Source: Helicobacter ibis (lineage in GTDB: Bacteria; Campylobacterota; Campylobacteria; Campylobacterales; Helicobacteraceae). Taken from it: DNA of 64,000 bases. The translations under genes and the position numbers were made by a program. The notes under the pieces were generated by a model, which did not search any database, had not been told where the DNA came from, and saw only the letters and a program-made list of their open reading frames with translations. Below, in pieces: positions 49,101-58,021 of the stretch. The stretch spans positions 372,001 through 436,000 of the forward strand of contig NZ_JAQHXR010000002.1 in assembly GCF_027859255.1 (NCBI RefSeq), given 5' to 3'. How positions within the stretch are numbered: the stretch's first letter is position 1; each line of letters begins with the position of its first letter.

Positions 49101-50058
49101 TTAGTTAATCCATGCTATACAATTTTTGCAAAACTCAACTCCACCTCGACCACTTTTTATATGAATCTCCTTAAAAGATTCTCTAATTTTATTATTTTGC
49201 CAGTTTTCTTTTATGCTTGTTTCATTCAAATTTCCTAATTTATAAACTCTACACTGATCAATACAACACAAAGCAATGCTACCATCCGCCTTTATCCCCA
49301 TTGTATTCCACAAGGTATAGCAAGGCTTATTTTTTGCATTATAAATTCTTTGTTGCTCTTTATCATATTCTATATCATGTGCAATTTTACCACTTTGTTG
49401 TAAATCTATAGATAACTCATCAATCCTTATGCTATCACCATTTTGAAAATCCAAAAATCTCTTCCAAAAATCAACAATACTAGGAATATCGTCAATATAA
49501 TTTATATTTTTAATAATACTAATTCTAACTTGTGTTTTATAATGCTTTAAATTTCTTAAATTTATAAATTCTAGCACATTTCCAAGAACTTCTATAAAAC
49601 TTAATCCTTTTCTCATGGATTCATAATATTGCTTATCAAGCCCATCAAAAGAGAAATTAACATGATTTACTCCGCTCTCTAATATAGAAACAGCACGGCT
49701 TTTATTCATCAAAGAAGCATTGGTAGAGAAATTTACATTTATTCCACCATTTCTAAAAAACAAAATCTTTTCTTCGAGCTTTTTATCAAGCAGTGGCTCA
49801 TTGCCAAGATACAACGCAACCTTTTTTACAAAATCTTTATTTTCTAAAACCTCATTAGCAATTTTAAAAAACAAAGAATCGCTCATAAACTTACCACTTA
49901 TTTTCTTTTTCCATTCATTGATACCACACATTACACACCTAGCGGTGCAATCATTTGTCGTTTCAATTTGCAAATATTCAGGAAATCTACTAAAAGAGGA
50001 TAGATTTCGCCCCCCCCCCCGCAGAGATTTTATTCAATATATATTCTTCATTTATCAT
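49101..50058 (-). pseudogene. Radical SAM/SPASM enzyme R5, currently out of frame
   Basis: ATG 50058 (AGGAA upstream) reads MINEEYILNKISA, then G11, then out-of-frame sequence that soon stops. The true continuation (RNLSSFSRFPEYLQIE, CTARCVMC, LGNEPLLDKK, STNASLMN, CCIDQCRVYKLGNL, CKNC) needs G10 or G13, giving 318 residues with Cys at 37, 41 and 44. Paralogue of R1 and R4. A TTG at 49973 could start only a truncated form. Confidence 0.85.
50010..50020 (-). repeat. Poly-G tract 10 (G11), out of frame
   Basis: Coding strand AAAATCTCTGC-G11-CGAAATC at codon 13 of R5. Predicted ON at G10 or G13. Confidence 0.95.
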
Positions 50059-50066
50059 GCCATTTC

Positions 50067-51131
50067 CTACACAAATCCCAAATGCTTCTTATCAGCATTT
50101 AAATATTCTAAAATCATTTTATTTTTCTCATGTGCTACACAATGATGATTACACACACAAGTTGGATCAACCTTAAAAAATGCCTCTTTATTATTAAACC
50201 ACCACTCTTTAAAAGATATATCTTTAATACTTCCAAGCAATGCTTCATCTAAATTATAAGCCTTATCTTGACAAGGATAAATATTTAAATCCGCACCAAT
50301 AACCATTAGCACTTGAGAATAAGGACACCAATTATAGTCTTTTTCAAAGCTACCTAGTTGATAATGATATGAATCATAAATCTCCAAATCTTTACCAAAA
50401 GATTCTTTTGCCTTTTGTATCTGCTCTTTAGCACTCTCATAAAACTCTTTATGATATTTGTTTGTCTCTTCTCCATCATTGCTTGTAATTGTAGGGGATA
50501 TTTTCATAGAATCCACACCAATATCGCTTAAAATTTTTGCCATACTATAAATTTCTTTATAATTTTCAGCTCCAACAATATAGCTAACGCCAAGATAGCA
50601 ACTTCCACCAAGCTTCTTAAAGTCTTCCATATTTTTAATGATTTTATCAAACTCTGCCTTCCCAACGCCACGAAATTTCTTATAACTTTCATTGCTAAAG
50701 CCGTCCATACTTACTCTAACCCAAGTTCCATTATGTGCAAAAATCTCTGCTATTTCTCCATTTAACTTTGAACCATTTGTAAGTGTAGCAAAAGCAATAC
50801 TGCTCTGTGCAAGTCTTTGCAATGTACTTTTCATGTATTTATAAACTAATGGCTCCCCACCACCGCTAAATGTTATAGCCTTAACACCCATGCTCTCACA
50901 ATCATCAATTATTTCTAGCATTTTATCTTCTGGTATATAATCCCTCTCAACCATATCCTTACCAAGTTGCAAATTAGATACCTTATAAGCACAATACCAA
51001 CAATCATGATTGCATACATTAGTGGGCTTTATCCTTATATGCACAGGAGGTGTTATCTCCCTATCTTTTGGCAACGAATCTATTTTGTATTTATAATGAA
51101 ATACTTTATATTTTGTATATAATAATCCCAA
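50067..51131 (-). CDS. Radical SAM enzyme R6, no tract
   Basis: 354 residues from TTG 51131, which has AGGAG five bases upstream; the frame is open to 51173 within the O-methyltransferase end. Cluster CNHDCWYC (C40, C44, C47), FSGGGEPLVYKY, and a C-terminal SPASM-like region YPCQDKAYN...CVCNHHC. It belongs to a different subfamily from R1/R4/R5, closer to R7 and R8. Substrate unknown. Confidence 0.8.
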   Translation of the reverse strand: MGLLYTKYKVFHYKYKIDSLPKDREITPPVHIRIKPTNVCNHDCWYCAYKVSNLQLGKDMVERDYIPEDKMLEIIDDCESMGVKAITFSGGGEPLVYKYMKSTLQRLAQSSIAFATLTNGSKLNGEIAEIFAHNGTWVRVSMDGFSNESYKKFRGVGKAEFDKIIKNMEDFKKLGGSCYLGVSYIVGAENYKEIYSMAKILSDIGVDSMKISPTITSNDGEETNKYHKEFYESAKEQIQKAKESFGKDLEIYDSYHYQLGSFEKDYNWCPYSQVLMVIGADLNIYPCQDKAYNLDEALLGSIKDISFKEWWFNNKEAFFKVDPTCVCNHHCVAHEKNKMILEYLNADKKHLGFV

Positions 51132-51132
51132 T

Positions 51133-51856
51133 TTAACTCCTAAGCTTTGTAACAATGCAACTTCCAGCACCAAGCGGAAGCAACAAAGAATTTACATCAT
51201 CTCTTTTTAAAAGAGATTCTAAGAATTTCTTAACACCTTTACCTTTTTGCGTTTGTGGTTCATCATTTAAGATATCTCCGACAAAAAATCCATCATCAAT
51301 CATCAAAATACCACCAACTCTTAAATATGGAAATAACATATTAAAATAATCAAAATAATGCTCTTTATTTCCATCTAAGAAGATAAAGTCATATAAATCC
51401 CCCCCCCCCTCTCTCAGAGGTTAGATCTTGTATGATTTCAAATGCATTGCCTTCTAAGAGTGTAATATTATCTAATCCTGCTTGTTTAAAATTTTCTTTA
51501 GCAATATTTGCAAACTCACTAAATTTTTCAATAGTAGTTACACTTCCACTCTCACCAACGCTTTTAGCTAAATTTATAGTTCCCATTCCTACAAATGTCC
51601 CAATTTCTAGCACTTTTTTAGCTTGTATTTGAGATATTAAAATGCTCTGAAATTTTCTAACTATTGGATCTGTACCCATGTATTGTTGCTCTGGGAAGTC
51701 TTTATGAAACTTAAAACTAGAATCTCTATTGTCTATTTTAGAGTATTTTAAACAAGTTGCAAAAATTCTATCATTTAACGATTCTCTATCTTCTTTATAA
51801 TACTCCAAAAATGGTTCTTGATTTGGAATTATTCTATCACTCATCTTATATTGCAT
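51133..51856 (-). pseudogene. Phase-variable O-methyltransferase, currently out of frame
   Basis: ATG 51856 (GGAG upstream) opens a caffeoyl-CoA-type methyltransferase: VLEIGTFVGMGTINLA and VTTIEKFSEFANIAKENF. After a G11 tract it stops (GGA TTT ATA TGA). The remainder (DLYDFIFLDGNKEHYFDYF; GGILMIDDGFFVG; LPLGAGSCIVTK) is open in another frame and completes the fold. G10 or G13 gives 240 residues, normal for the family. The methyl acceptor is unknown. Confidence 0.85.
51399..51409 (-). repeat. Poly-G tract 11 (G11), out of frame, variant flank
   Basis: Coding strand TCTAACCTCTGAGAGA-G11-ATTTATATG. The TCTAACCTCTG part equals the flank of tract 6; AGAGA replaces the C. Predicted ON at G10 or G13. 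Confidence 0.9.
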
Positions 51857-51864
51857 AATTTCTC

Positions 51865-52527
51865 CTATTCAAAATATATAAACTCATAATCACCTTTATA
51901 GCCAAACTCACCCATAAGCCATATCCACTCGCTAGGAGAAAAAAAGCTATCACAAGTTAATGCCCAACACTGCAAATTAAAAAGCTCTTTATTATTCCTG
52001 TAAGATTCGACCATGAAATAGGAATCTTTTGCAATCCTCTCCATTTCACTAAAAGCATTTTTTAAATGATATATAGACAAATTATGCAAAGTTCCTAAAG
52101 AAATAACCAAATCAAACTCTTTATCTCCAAATGGAAATGGATCTTTAGCACTAAATTTAAAAAGATTGTTTTTCACTTCTTCTTTTGCGTTTTGCAAAGC
52201 ATATTCTGAAATATCAAATCCCACAATCTGACAATTTGGAAGTATCTTTTTTATCTCATAGAGTAAAAACGCCTTACCACAACCCACATCTAAAATCTTG
52301 CTATTATTACCTAGTTTATAAATTTCTATTAAATCCCTAGCCACAGCCTCCCATCTACCATCATACTTATATCCACCATAGCCATATCTTCTATCCCCAT
52401 CCCAAAAAGATTCATCATACTTTTTTGCTACTTCCATGCATTCTATTTTAGAATCCATCATTCTTGCTATATAATCTCTAGCAGTCTTTTTATGTAGTTT
52501 TGTAAAAATATTTAATATTCTTCCCAT
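51865..52527 (-). CDS. Class I SAM methyltransferase, no tract
   Basis: 220 residues. SAM motif KILDVGCGKAFLLYEI (about 76-91), VGFDISEYALQNA and DLVISLGTLHNL. No poly-G tract. Directly upstream of the O-methyltransferase and 1 base after the transketolase C-subunit gene. Substrate unknown; its place suggests the same glycan. Confidence 0.8.
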   Translation of the reverse strand: MGRILNIFTKLHKKTARDYIARMMDSKIECMEVAKKYDESFWDGDRRYGYGGYKYDGRWEAVARDLIEIYKLGNNSKILDVGCGKAFLLYEIKKILPNCQIVGFDISEYALQNAKEEVKNNLFKFSAKDPFPFGDKEFDLVISLGTLHNLSIYHLKNAFSEMERIAKDSYFMVESYRNNKELFNLQCWALTCDSFFSPSEWIWLMGEFGYKGDYEFIYFE

Positions 52528-53397
52528 TTATAGCCTTTCTTTTATAGATTTTACTATTCCTTTAGAATCTATACCAAAATATTCCCTTCCATATTCACAA
52601 TTTCCTATTAAATGTACATATTTATTGCTTACTGCTAAAATCTCAATTTTTGCATTTGTGTAATTTTTTAAAAATGTCCCTAAACCACCATAACTAAAAT
52701 GCTCTTCTACAACAAAAATATATTTATAAGCCTCTAAATTAAATTCAAAGCTATTTATAAATGGCTTAGTAGCCACATCACAACCTAGAATCTCACCTGC
52801 TTTTAGTGCTTCTTGTGATATAGAGCTATGAGAGAGGATTAAAATTTCACTATTATTTTGTAGCAAAAATTGTAATTTTGAAATATCAGCAATTTCTCCA
52901 TTGTGCAAATTTGGCTCACCTGCTTTTGGGATTCTTATATAGCTTGGCTTATTGCTCTTATATGCGTATTCAAAACAAGCTCTAACCTCAAGCGGATCAC
53001 ATGGGGAAAAAATATCTAAATTTGGCATACTTAAAGCTAAGCCTATATCTTCTAGCGCATAATGTGTCATGCCACTTGGCATATAAGTAAGACCACTCCC
53101 AGTTCCTACTAAAATCACAGGTAGTTCTTGATAGCAAATATCAAGTCTAACTTGCTCATAAGGACGCATAATCACAAATGGAGCAATATTATAATAAATA
53201 GCCTTCTTTCCTTGCATAGCAAGACCAGAAGCCATACTTACACACAAAGATTCATTAATGCCTGGATTTATATATTGATCTTTATATTCTTCTTTAAAAC
53301 TATCCCATACACCAAGCCCAGCATCACCACTAATTAAAAAAACATTAGAATCTTTTTTTGCTACCTCAATAATACATGAAGCAATTGTATTTCTCAT
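52528..53397 (-). CDS. Transketolase, C-terminal subunit
   Basis: 289 residues: pyrimidine-binding and C-terminal domains. SGDAGLGVWDSF, PGINESLCVSMASGLA (Glu for TPP activation), PSGMTHYALEDIGL. Pairs with the N-subunit directly upstream (4-base overlap). Split transketolases in glycan loci may transfer a two-carbon unit to a sugar rather than serve the pentose pathway; this is inference. Confidence 0.85.
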   Translation of the reverse strand: MRNTIASCIIEVAKKDSNVFLISGDAGLGVWDSFKEEYKDQYINPGINESLCVSMASGLAMQGKKAIYYNIAPFVIMRPYEQVRLDICYQELPVILVGTGSGLTYMPSGMTHYALEDIGLALSMPNLDIFSPCDPLEVRACFEYAYKSNKPSYIRIPKAGEPNLHNGEIADISKLQFLLQNNSEILILSHSSISQEALKAGEILGCDVATKPFINSFEFNLEAYKYIFVVEEHFSYGGLGTFLKNYTNAKIEILAVSNKYVHLIGNCEYGREYFGIDSKGIVKSIKERL

Positions 53398-54167
53398 TTT
53401 AGCTCCTCTAATGCTCTAGCATAAATTTCATCAGTAACCAAATAATAATGCCACTCTAGCTTATCTTCCATAAAGCTAACACCCTTACCCTTAGTAGTAT
53501 CACATATCACGCATAAAGGCTTATCTTTTTTGTTATTTATAGCATTTATAATAGAATCTTCACAATGCCCATCTACACGCTCACAATCCCAGCTAAACGC
53601 TCTAAACTTATCCTCTAATGGCTCATAGTCTAATAGCTCACTAGCCCTACCATAGCCTTGCAAATCATTTCTATCAATTAATGCAACGATATTATTTAAA
53701 CCTAGTTTTGCCCCAAGCATAAGTGCCTCCCAAATGCTTCCTTCTTGAATTTCACCATCACCCATTAGAACATAAATATTTCTATCTTGTTTATCTTTTT
53801 TAAAAGCCATAGCCATTCCAATAGCCATAGGTAGTGCATGTCCCAGGCTACCTGCTGATATTTCTATGTATTTATGCGTATTTCTATCTGTATGAGCTGG
53901 AAGTGTGCCTCCATTTTGATAATATGAAAAAAGCATTTCTTCACTCATCAATCCTTTGTGATAAAACGTAGAATATAAACTCATTGCAGAATGTGCTTTT
54001 GAGAGTAAAAATATATCTCTGCTTTCATAAGGGTCTAATCTTAAGACCTTAAAATACAAAGCACTAAAAATATCCACACAGCCTAAAGCAGAGCCTATAT
54101 GAGGACCTCTTGCTTGATTTGCTAATTTTAATAGTGTTTTTCTTATTTCTTTTGCGATATCTGTCAT
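53394..54167 (-). CDS. Transketolase, N-terminal subunit
   Basis: 257 residues: the TPP diphosphate-binding domain. RGPHIGSALGCVDIFSALY, SAGSLGHALPMAIGMA and the TPP motif MGDGEIQEGSIWEA with the downstream Asn in IDRNDLQGYG. ATG 54167 overlaps the methyltransferase stop. With the C-subunit it makes one full enzyme. Confidence 0.88.
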   Translation of the reverse strand: MTDIAKEIRKTLLKLANQARGPHIGSALGCVDIFSALYFKVLRLDPYESRDIFLLSKAHSAMSLYSTFYHKGLMSEEMLFSYYQNGGTLPAHTDRNTHKYIEISAGSLGHALPMAIGMAMAFKKDKQDRNIYVLMGDGEIQEGSIWEALMLGAKLGLNNIVALIDRNDLQGYGRASELLDYEPLEDKFRAFSWDCERVDGHCEDSIINAINNKKDKPLCVICDTTKGKGVSFMEDKLEWHYYLVTDEIYARALEELK

Positions 54168-54868
54168 ATATTACCTTTTCTTGGACAAACACATAATGCA
54201 AAAAGATAATGTGCCATAGGATAAAACCCAGTATGCACAACCTCATCATTCATGCTAAAGACAAACACAGAATGAAAATACTTTTTGCAAAATTCCTTAA
54301 ACTCCTCGCCACTCTTACAATTTACATGTTCAGCTTTTGAACCCTCACTTGCATATACTTGACTTTCTAATGAAGGGATACCAAGTATCAAATTACCCCC
54401 CCCCCCCGCAGAATCTAGCGGTTTTAAACTAGATAGTATATTTCTCATAAACATATCTTCGCTTTCTTTTGGAATATGTTCTAACACATCTAATGCATAA
54501 ATTCCATCAAAAGCTCCAAATTCATCTTGCATTTGAGATAAATCAAGTGCAGTTAGTGTCATATTTTCTGGGCGGTTTAATTGTTTTGCTTGATCAATAA
54601 AAACTGGATCATAATCACTAGCTACCAAATGACCAACCGTATCAGCTACTATCGCAAAATAAAATACATCCGCACAACCAAGCTCTAAAACCTTATCATA
54701 TCCACTGAACATTTTAGATACAAACTTATATCTAGCTACAGCTAATGCAAGTCTAATTGGTTGCTTAAAATAAGCATAAGAGCTCATATACCCCATTTGA
54801 GCAACTTGACCTTCATCGTATTCTTTTACAATTCTATTAAAATATTTTCCCTTAGTAACTTTATCCAA
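54164..54868 (-). CDS. Class I SAM methyltransferase with poly-G tract, in phase
   Basis: 234 residues. SAM motif KVLELGCADVFYFAIVA (about 55-71), DGIYALDVLEHIPKE. The G12 tract (LDSAGGGGNLILGIPS, about residue 155) falls where the family has a loop before the strand that forms the sheet, and the fold continues after it, so the gene is in frame. Probably a sugar methyltransferase. Confidence 0.8.
   Translation of the reverse strand: MDKVTKGKYFNRIVKEYDEGQVAQMGYMSSYAYFKQPIRLALAVARYKFVSKMFSGYDKVLELGCADVFYFAIVADTVGHLVASDYDPVFIDQAKQLNRPENMTLTALDLSQMQDEFGAFDGIYALDVLEHIPKESEDMFMRNILSSLKPLDSAGGGGNLILGIPSLESQVYASEGSKAEHVNCKSGEEFKEFCKKYFHSVFVFSMNDEVVHTGFYPMAHYLFALCVCPRKGNI
54396..54407 (-). repeat. 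Poly-G tract 12 (G12), in frame
   Basis: Coding strand CTAGATTCTGC-G12-TAATTTG, read TCT GCG GGG. The flank GATTCTGC equals that of tract 1. Confidence 0.95.
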
Positions 54869-54877
54869 AACTGACTC

Positions 54878-55977
54878 CTATATGAAATTTTTATGCTTTA
54901 CATCTTTATTTAAAATATCGTCCAAAAACTCATTAATAGCATTTGGACGACAATTTGTAGGACATTTCTTACAATTTAGATCATTTTCTAAGAATCTTTT
55001 TATTTTTTTTCTTTTTTCTCCATTCCATATTTCATAAAAACTTTCTTTGTAAATATTTCCATACACAAACTCCTCTTTATCCCAATAAGGAAGGCAAGTT
55101 GCAATATCTCCAGCAGAATTTAGTGTTGTAATAAAATTACAACCATAGCAATGTGAATAATTTCTTTCTTTTTCCTTATTTAAAAAAGCATTCTCCCTAA
55201 AAATAACACTAAAGTTTGAATCTTCATAACTCTTTGCTTCTTTTATTAAATCTCTTATCTCATCAAGTAATATAAAACCATTATTCTTATCATATTTTTG
55301 CTCTTCATTTTGAAACACAAAAGGTTTCACAGAAACAAAATCAACTCCAGCATTTTTTAAATTAGAAATAGCAGAAATTAAAGAATCCTTATTTTCCTTT
55401 AAAAGCACAAATTGCGAACCTAGATCAACCTCTAACTTTTCTTTATTTCTAAAAGATGTAGCATATTCGATATTTTTTAGCACTTTATCCATTAAAAATG
55501 CCCCCCCCACGCATAGGTATTACGCTTACTTGGCTTATGAATTTTTGCATAAGTTTGTGCATCTCCACCATTGAAACTAAAACGCAAAAATGTCAAATTA
55601 GGCAATAGTTTTTGCACTAATTTCTCACTTAATAGCTCTCCATTGCTAAACATTCCACAATCAATTCCAACTTCTTTGCTTTTTTCTACAAACTCTGCAA
55701 TATTTTTATGGATTAGTGGCTCTCCTTCTCCTGCATAAAGGATGCTTTTTATCCCCAAAGATGAAGCCTCATCTAAAAAGCTTAAAAACCTATCCTTATC
55801 CAAATGTCTATTTGGATAATCAATATAATCATAAGCACAAAAAATACATCTATGATTACAAAGCCCAACAGGAGAAACTTCCATATATATCGGATAACAA
55901 TCTCCTCTTTTTTCAAACTCCGCTACTCTTTGTAAGTGGTAATGCAATTTATGTGAATCTAAAATAAAGTTTTTCAA
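54878..55977 (-). pseudogene. Radical SAM/SPASM enzyme R7, currently out of frame
   Basis: TTG 55977 with AGGAA upstream is the likely start (the frame is open to 56028). The first part has CNHRCIFC (C40, C44, C47), YAGEGEPLIHKN and IHKPSKRNTYAWGG, then stops after G8. The second part (GAFLMDKVLKNIEYATSF, SVKPF, CYGCN, CLPYWDKE, CKKCPTNCR) is open in another frame. G9 or G6 gives 366 residues, matching R8 (364) end to end. An OFF state. Confidence 0.85.
55501..55508 (-). repeat. Poly-G tract 13 (G8), out of frame, unrelated flank
   Basis: Coding strand ACCTATGCGT-G8-CATTTTTAATGG. It has no TCTGC flank and is the shortest, so it may have arisen independently. Predicted ON at G9 or G6. Confidence 0.85.
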
Positions 55978-55985
55978 AATAATTC

Positions 55986-57080
55986 CTATATAAAATTTAC
56001 ATGAGAATTTGGGTGTTTTAACTCCCACAAATATCTATTAATAGAATCCATTCTACAATTTACTCTACACTTTTTAATATCAAGCTCATTTTGAATGAAT
56101 GCTATATTTTCTCTTCTCTTTTGGCTTTGCCAAATTTCTTTAAAGCTACTTTTATTGATATTTCCATAGGAAAATCGCTCATCGCTTAAATAGCAACTAC
56201 AACCATACACATCACCATTAGCACTTATATATCCCCAAAAATACGGTGTAGAATAGCACTTTTTATAAGAATCTCTATTTCCATCTAGCTTTCTCATCGT
56301 ATCTGCTCTAAAAATAATCGAAAATTTATCACTAGTAATATCCTTTAAACTCTTTTCTAAAAATAAATATTCCTTATAATCTAATCCTTCATATTCTCTA
56401 GTTTTGCTAAAGAGATGTTGAGAATATGGCTTAACAACCAAATAATCAACTCCAACTTCTTTTAGCGTAAGTGCAAACTCTATTGTACTTTTATAATTTT
56501 GTGGTAGAAGCAACATTTGCACACCTATTGTGCAATTACTTTTTGTTTGCTCTCTTGCTTTTAATGCTTCTTTTAAATTATCCAAAGCTTTATAAAAGTC
56601 ATCTTCTTTAGTTCTATGAATCTTTGCATAAGATTCTGCATTTCCTGCATTAATACTAGCTTTTATCCAAGTTGTGTTTTTTAAAATTCTTTCTAATTTT
56701 TCTTTTTTTAAAGGGACAAAGTTTGTAGTAATTCCAACATCAACTCCTGCATTATTTGTAGCTTCTATCATTAAATCCAAATCTCTATGCAATAATGGTT
56801 CACCCTCACCTGCAAACATCACACTTTTTACTCCGAGAGTTCCCATTTCTTGTATTGTTTTTTTATAAATTTCAAGGTCTATTTTTATGTTTTTATAGCC
56901 CATATAATCCACACCACAAAATGTGCATCTATGGTTACATGCTCCATAGGGAGAGACTTCCACATATATTGGATATATTTCTTTTTCCTTCTCCCATTCC
57001 CCAAAGGATTCAAACCATTTTGATACACGCATAGGGTGAAATAATAACTTGTGAGAATCTATTCTAAATACATCATTCAT
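55986..57080 (-). CDS. Radical SAM/SPASM enzyme R8, no tract
   Basis: 364 residues. CNHRCTFC (C48, C52, C55), FAGEGEPLLHRD, TTNFVPLKK and the C-terminal CYSTPYFWGYIS...CSCYLSDERF...CRVNCR. Intact paralogue of R7 and the best guide to R7's ON structure. Start ATG overlaps the R9 end by 4 bases. Substrate unknown. Confidence 0.85.
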   Translation of the reverse strand: MNDVFRIDSHKLLFHPMRVSKWFESFGEWEKEKEIYPIYVEVSPYGACNHRCTFCGVDYMGYKNIKIDLEIYKKTIQEMGTLGVKSVMFAGEGEPLLHRDLDLMIEATNNAGVDVGITTNFVPLKKEKLERILKNTTWIKASINAGNAESYAKIHRTKEDDFYKALDNLKEALKAREQTKSNCTIGVQMLLLPQNYKSTIEFALTLKEVGVDYLVVKPYSQHLFSKTREYEGLDYKEYLFLEKSLKDITSDKFSIIFRADTMRKLDGNRDSYKKCYSTPYFWGYISANGDVYGCSCYLSDERFSYGNINKSSFKEIWQSQKRRENIAFIQNELDIKKCRVNCRMDSINRYLWELKHPNSHVNFI

Positions 57081-58021
57081 ATTCCAAAATTCCCTCTATT
57101 TAATGCTTCTCTTTCATTATCTTTTAGTTCTCTAATATTTTTTATACTCACTGAAGTATGACCAAACTCTTGGAATCTATTTGTCTTAACCTTAATATCA
57201 CAAGGATTACAATGTCCATAAACATAGCAAGGACGATAAATATCTTCTATTTTAAATCTAGAATCCAAAATACTTCCAATAGGTGTTCTATTTTCATACA
57301 AATCAGAATGACATCTATACACACTTCCATTAGGCCCAACAATTAATTCTGTGGTTTTACACTCACAATATTTCTCTATCTTTTGGCTTATTGCATCTTT
57401 ATATTTATATGTTCCATGCCATTCTTTGCCATCAAAACCTAGATATTCTTTAACCCTAAAATCAATGCCTTCATTTTTACACTTAAATTCAATTTCCTTT
57501 ATATGTTCTAGATTTTGTGGTGTAGCAACAGAATAGATTCCAACATAAAATCCAGCATCACGCATTTTGTGATGCTTAATAATCAAATCATCTATATCAT
57601 TTTGCCCAGGATGATAGCTAACTCTAATTGCAGCATATTTTGCATCTCTTGTAAATTTAGAAGGATTAACTTTAGAGATAAATTCATCAACATCAAACAT
57701 AAAATTTGTTAGCAAATCAAGCTTGAAATGCGAATCTATTCCATTTACAACTTCATAGAATCCTTTATACATAGTAGGCTCACCACCTTGAAATGTAAGC
57801 GGTATATCTTCTCTTTCTTTGCCATTTTCATCAAGCAGTTTTATTTTGTTTATAAACTCTATCCACTCATGTGGTTTTATTTGTTTTTTGCTAACAGAAC
57901 TCCTAGATGAACCCTCTTCATTTAAGTTTATACAATAAGAACAAGATAGGTTACACCCAAGCGTTAAAAATAAAGCTATATAGTTATAGTGTGGCGGAAT
58001 ATAAATGTTTTCTATTTGCAA
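57077..58021 (-). CDS. Radical SAM/SPASM enzyme R9, no tract
   Basis: 314 residues from TTG 58021, with AGAGG upstream, overlapping the glycosyltransferase end by 10 bases. Cluster CNLSCSYC (C23, C27, C30), TFQGGEPTMYKG, and a C-terminal CHSDLYENRTPIG...CNPCDIKVKTN. Belongs to a third subfamily. Substrate unknown. Confidence 0.8.
   Translation of the reverse strand: MQIENIYIPPHYNYIALFLTLGCNLSCSYCINLNEEGSSRSSVSKKQIKPHEWIEFINKIKLLDENGKEREDIPLTFQGGEPTMYKGFYEVVNGIDSHFKLDLLTNFMFDVDEFISKVNPSKFTRDAKYAAIRVSYHPGQNDIDDLIIKHHKMRDAGFYVGIYSVATPQNLEHIKEIEFKCKNEGIDFRVKEYLGFDGKEWHGTYKYKDAISQKIEKYCECKTTELIVGPNGSVYRCHSDLYENRTPIGSILDSRFKIEDIYRPCYVYGHCNPCDIKVKTNRFQEFGHTSVSIKNIRELKDNEREALNRGNFGI

Noticed and set aside
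49101-49973. Treating R4 and R5 as intact genes starting at GTG/TTG after the tract
   Set aside because: These starts have no ribosome site, and the ATG with SD upstream restores the exact length of R1 when one base of the tract is changed.
34793-55508. SAGGGG as a conserved peptide motif (sorting or cleavage signal)
   Set aside because: The same DNA is read as SAGGG, LRGGG or LCGGG in different genes, and it occurs at N-termini, middles and C-termini. A DNA repeat explains this better.
34793-55508. The repeated tracts as a CRISPR-like or tandem array
   Set aside because: The units are 0.3-4 kb apart inside genes, with no spacers and no cas genes.
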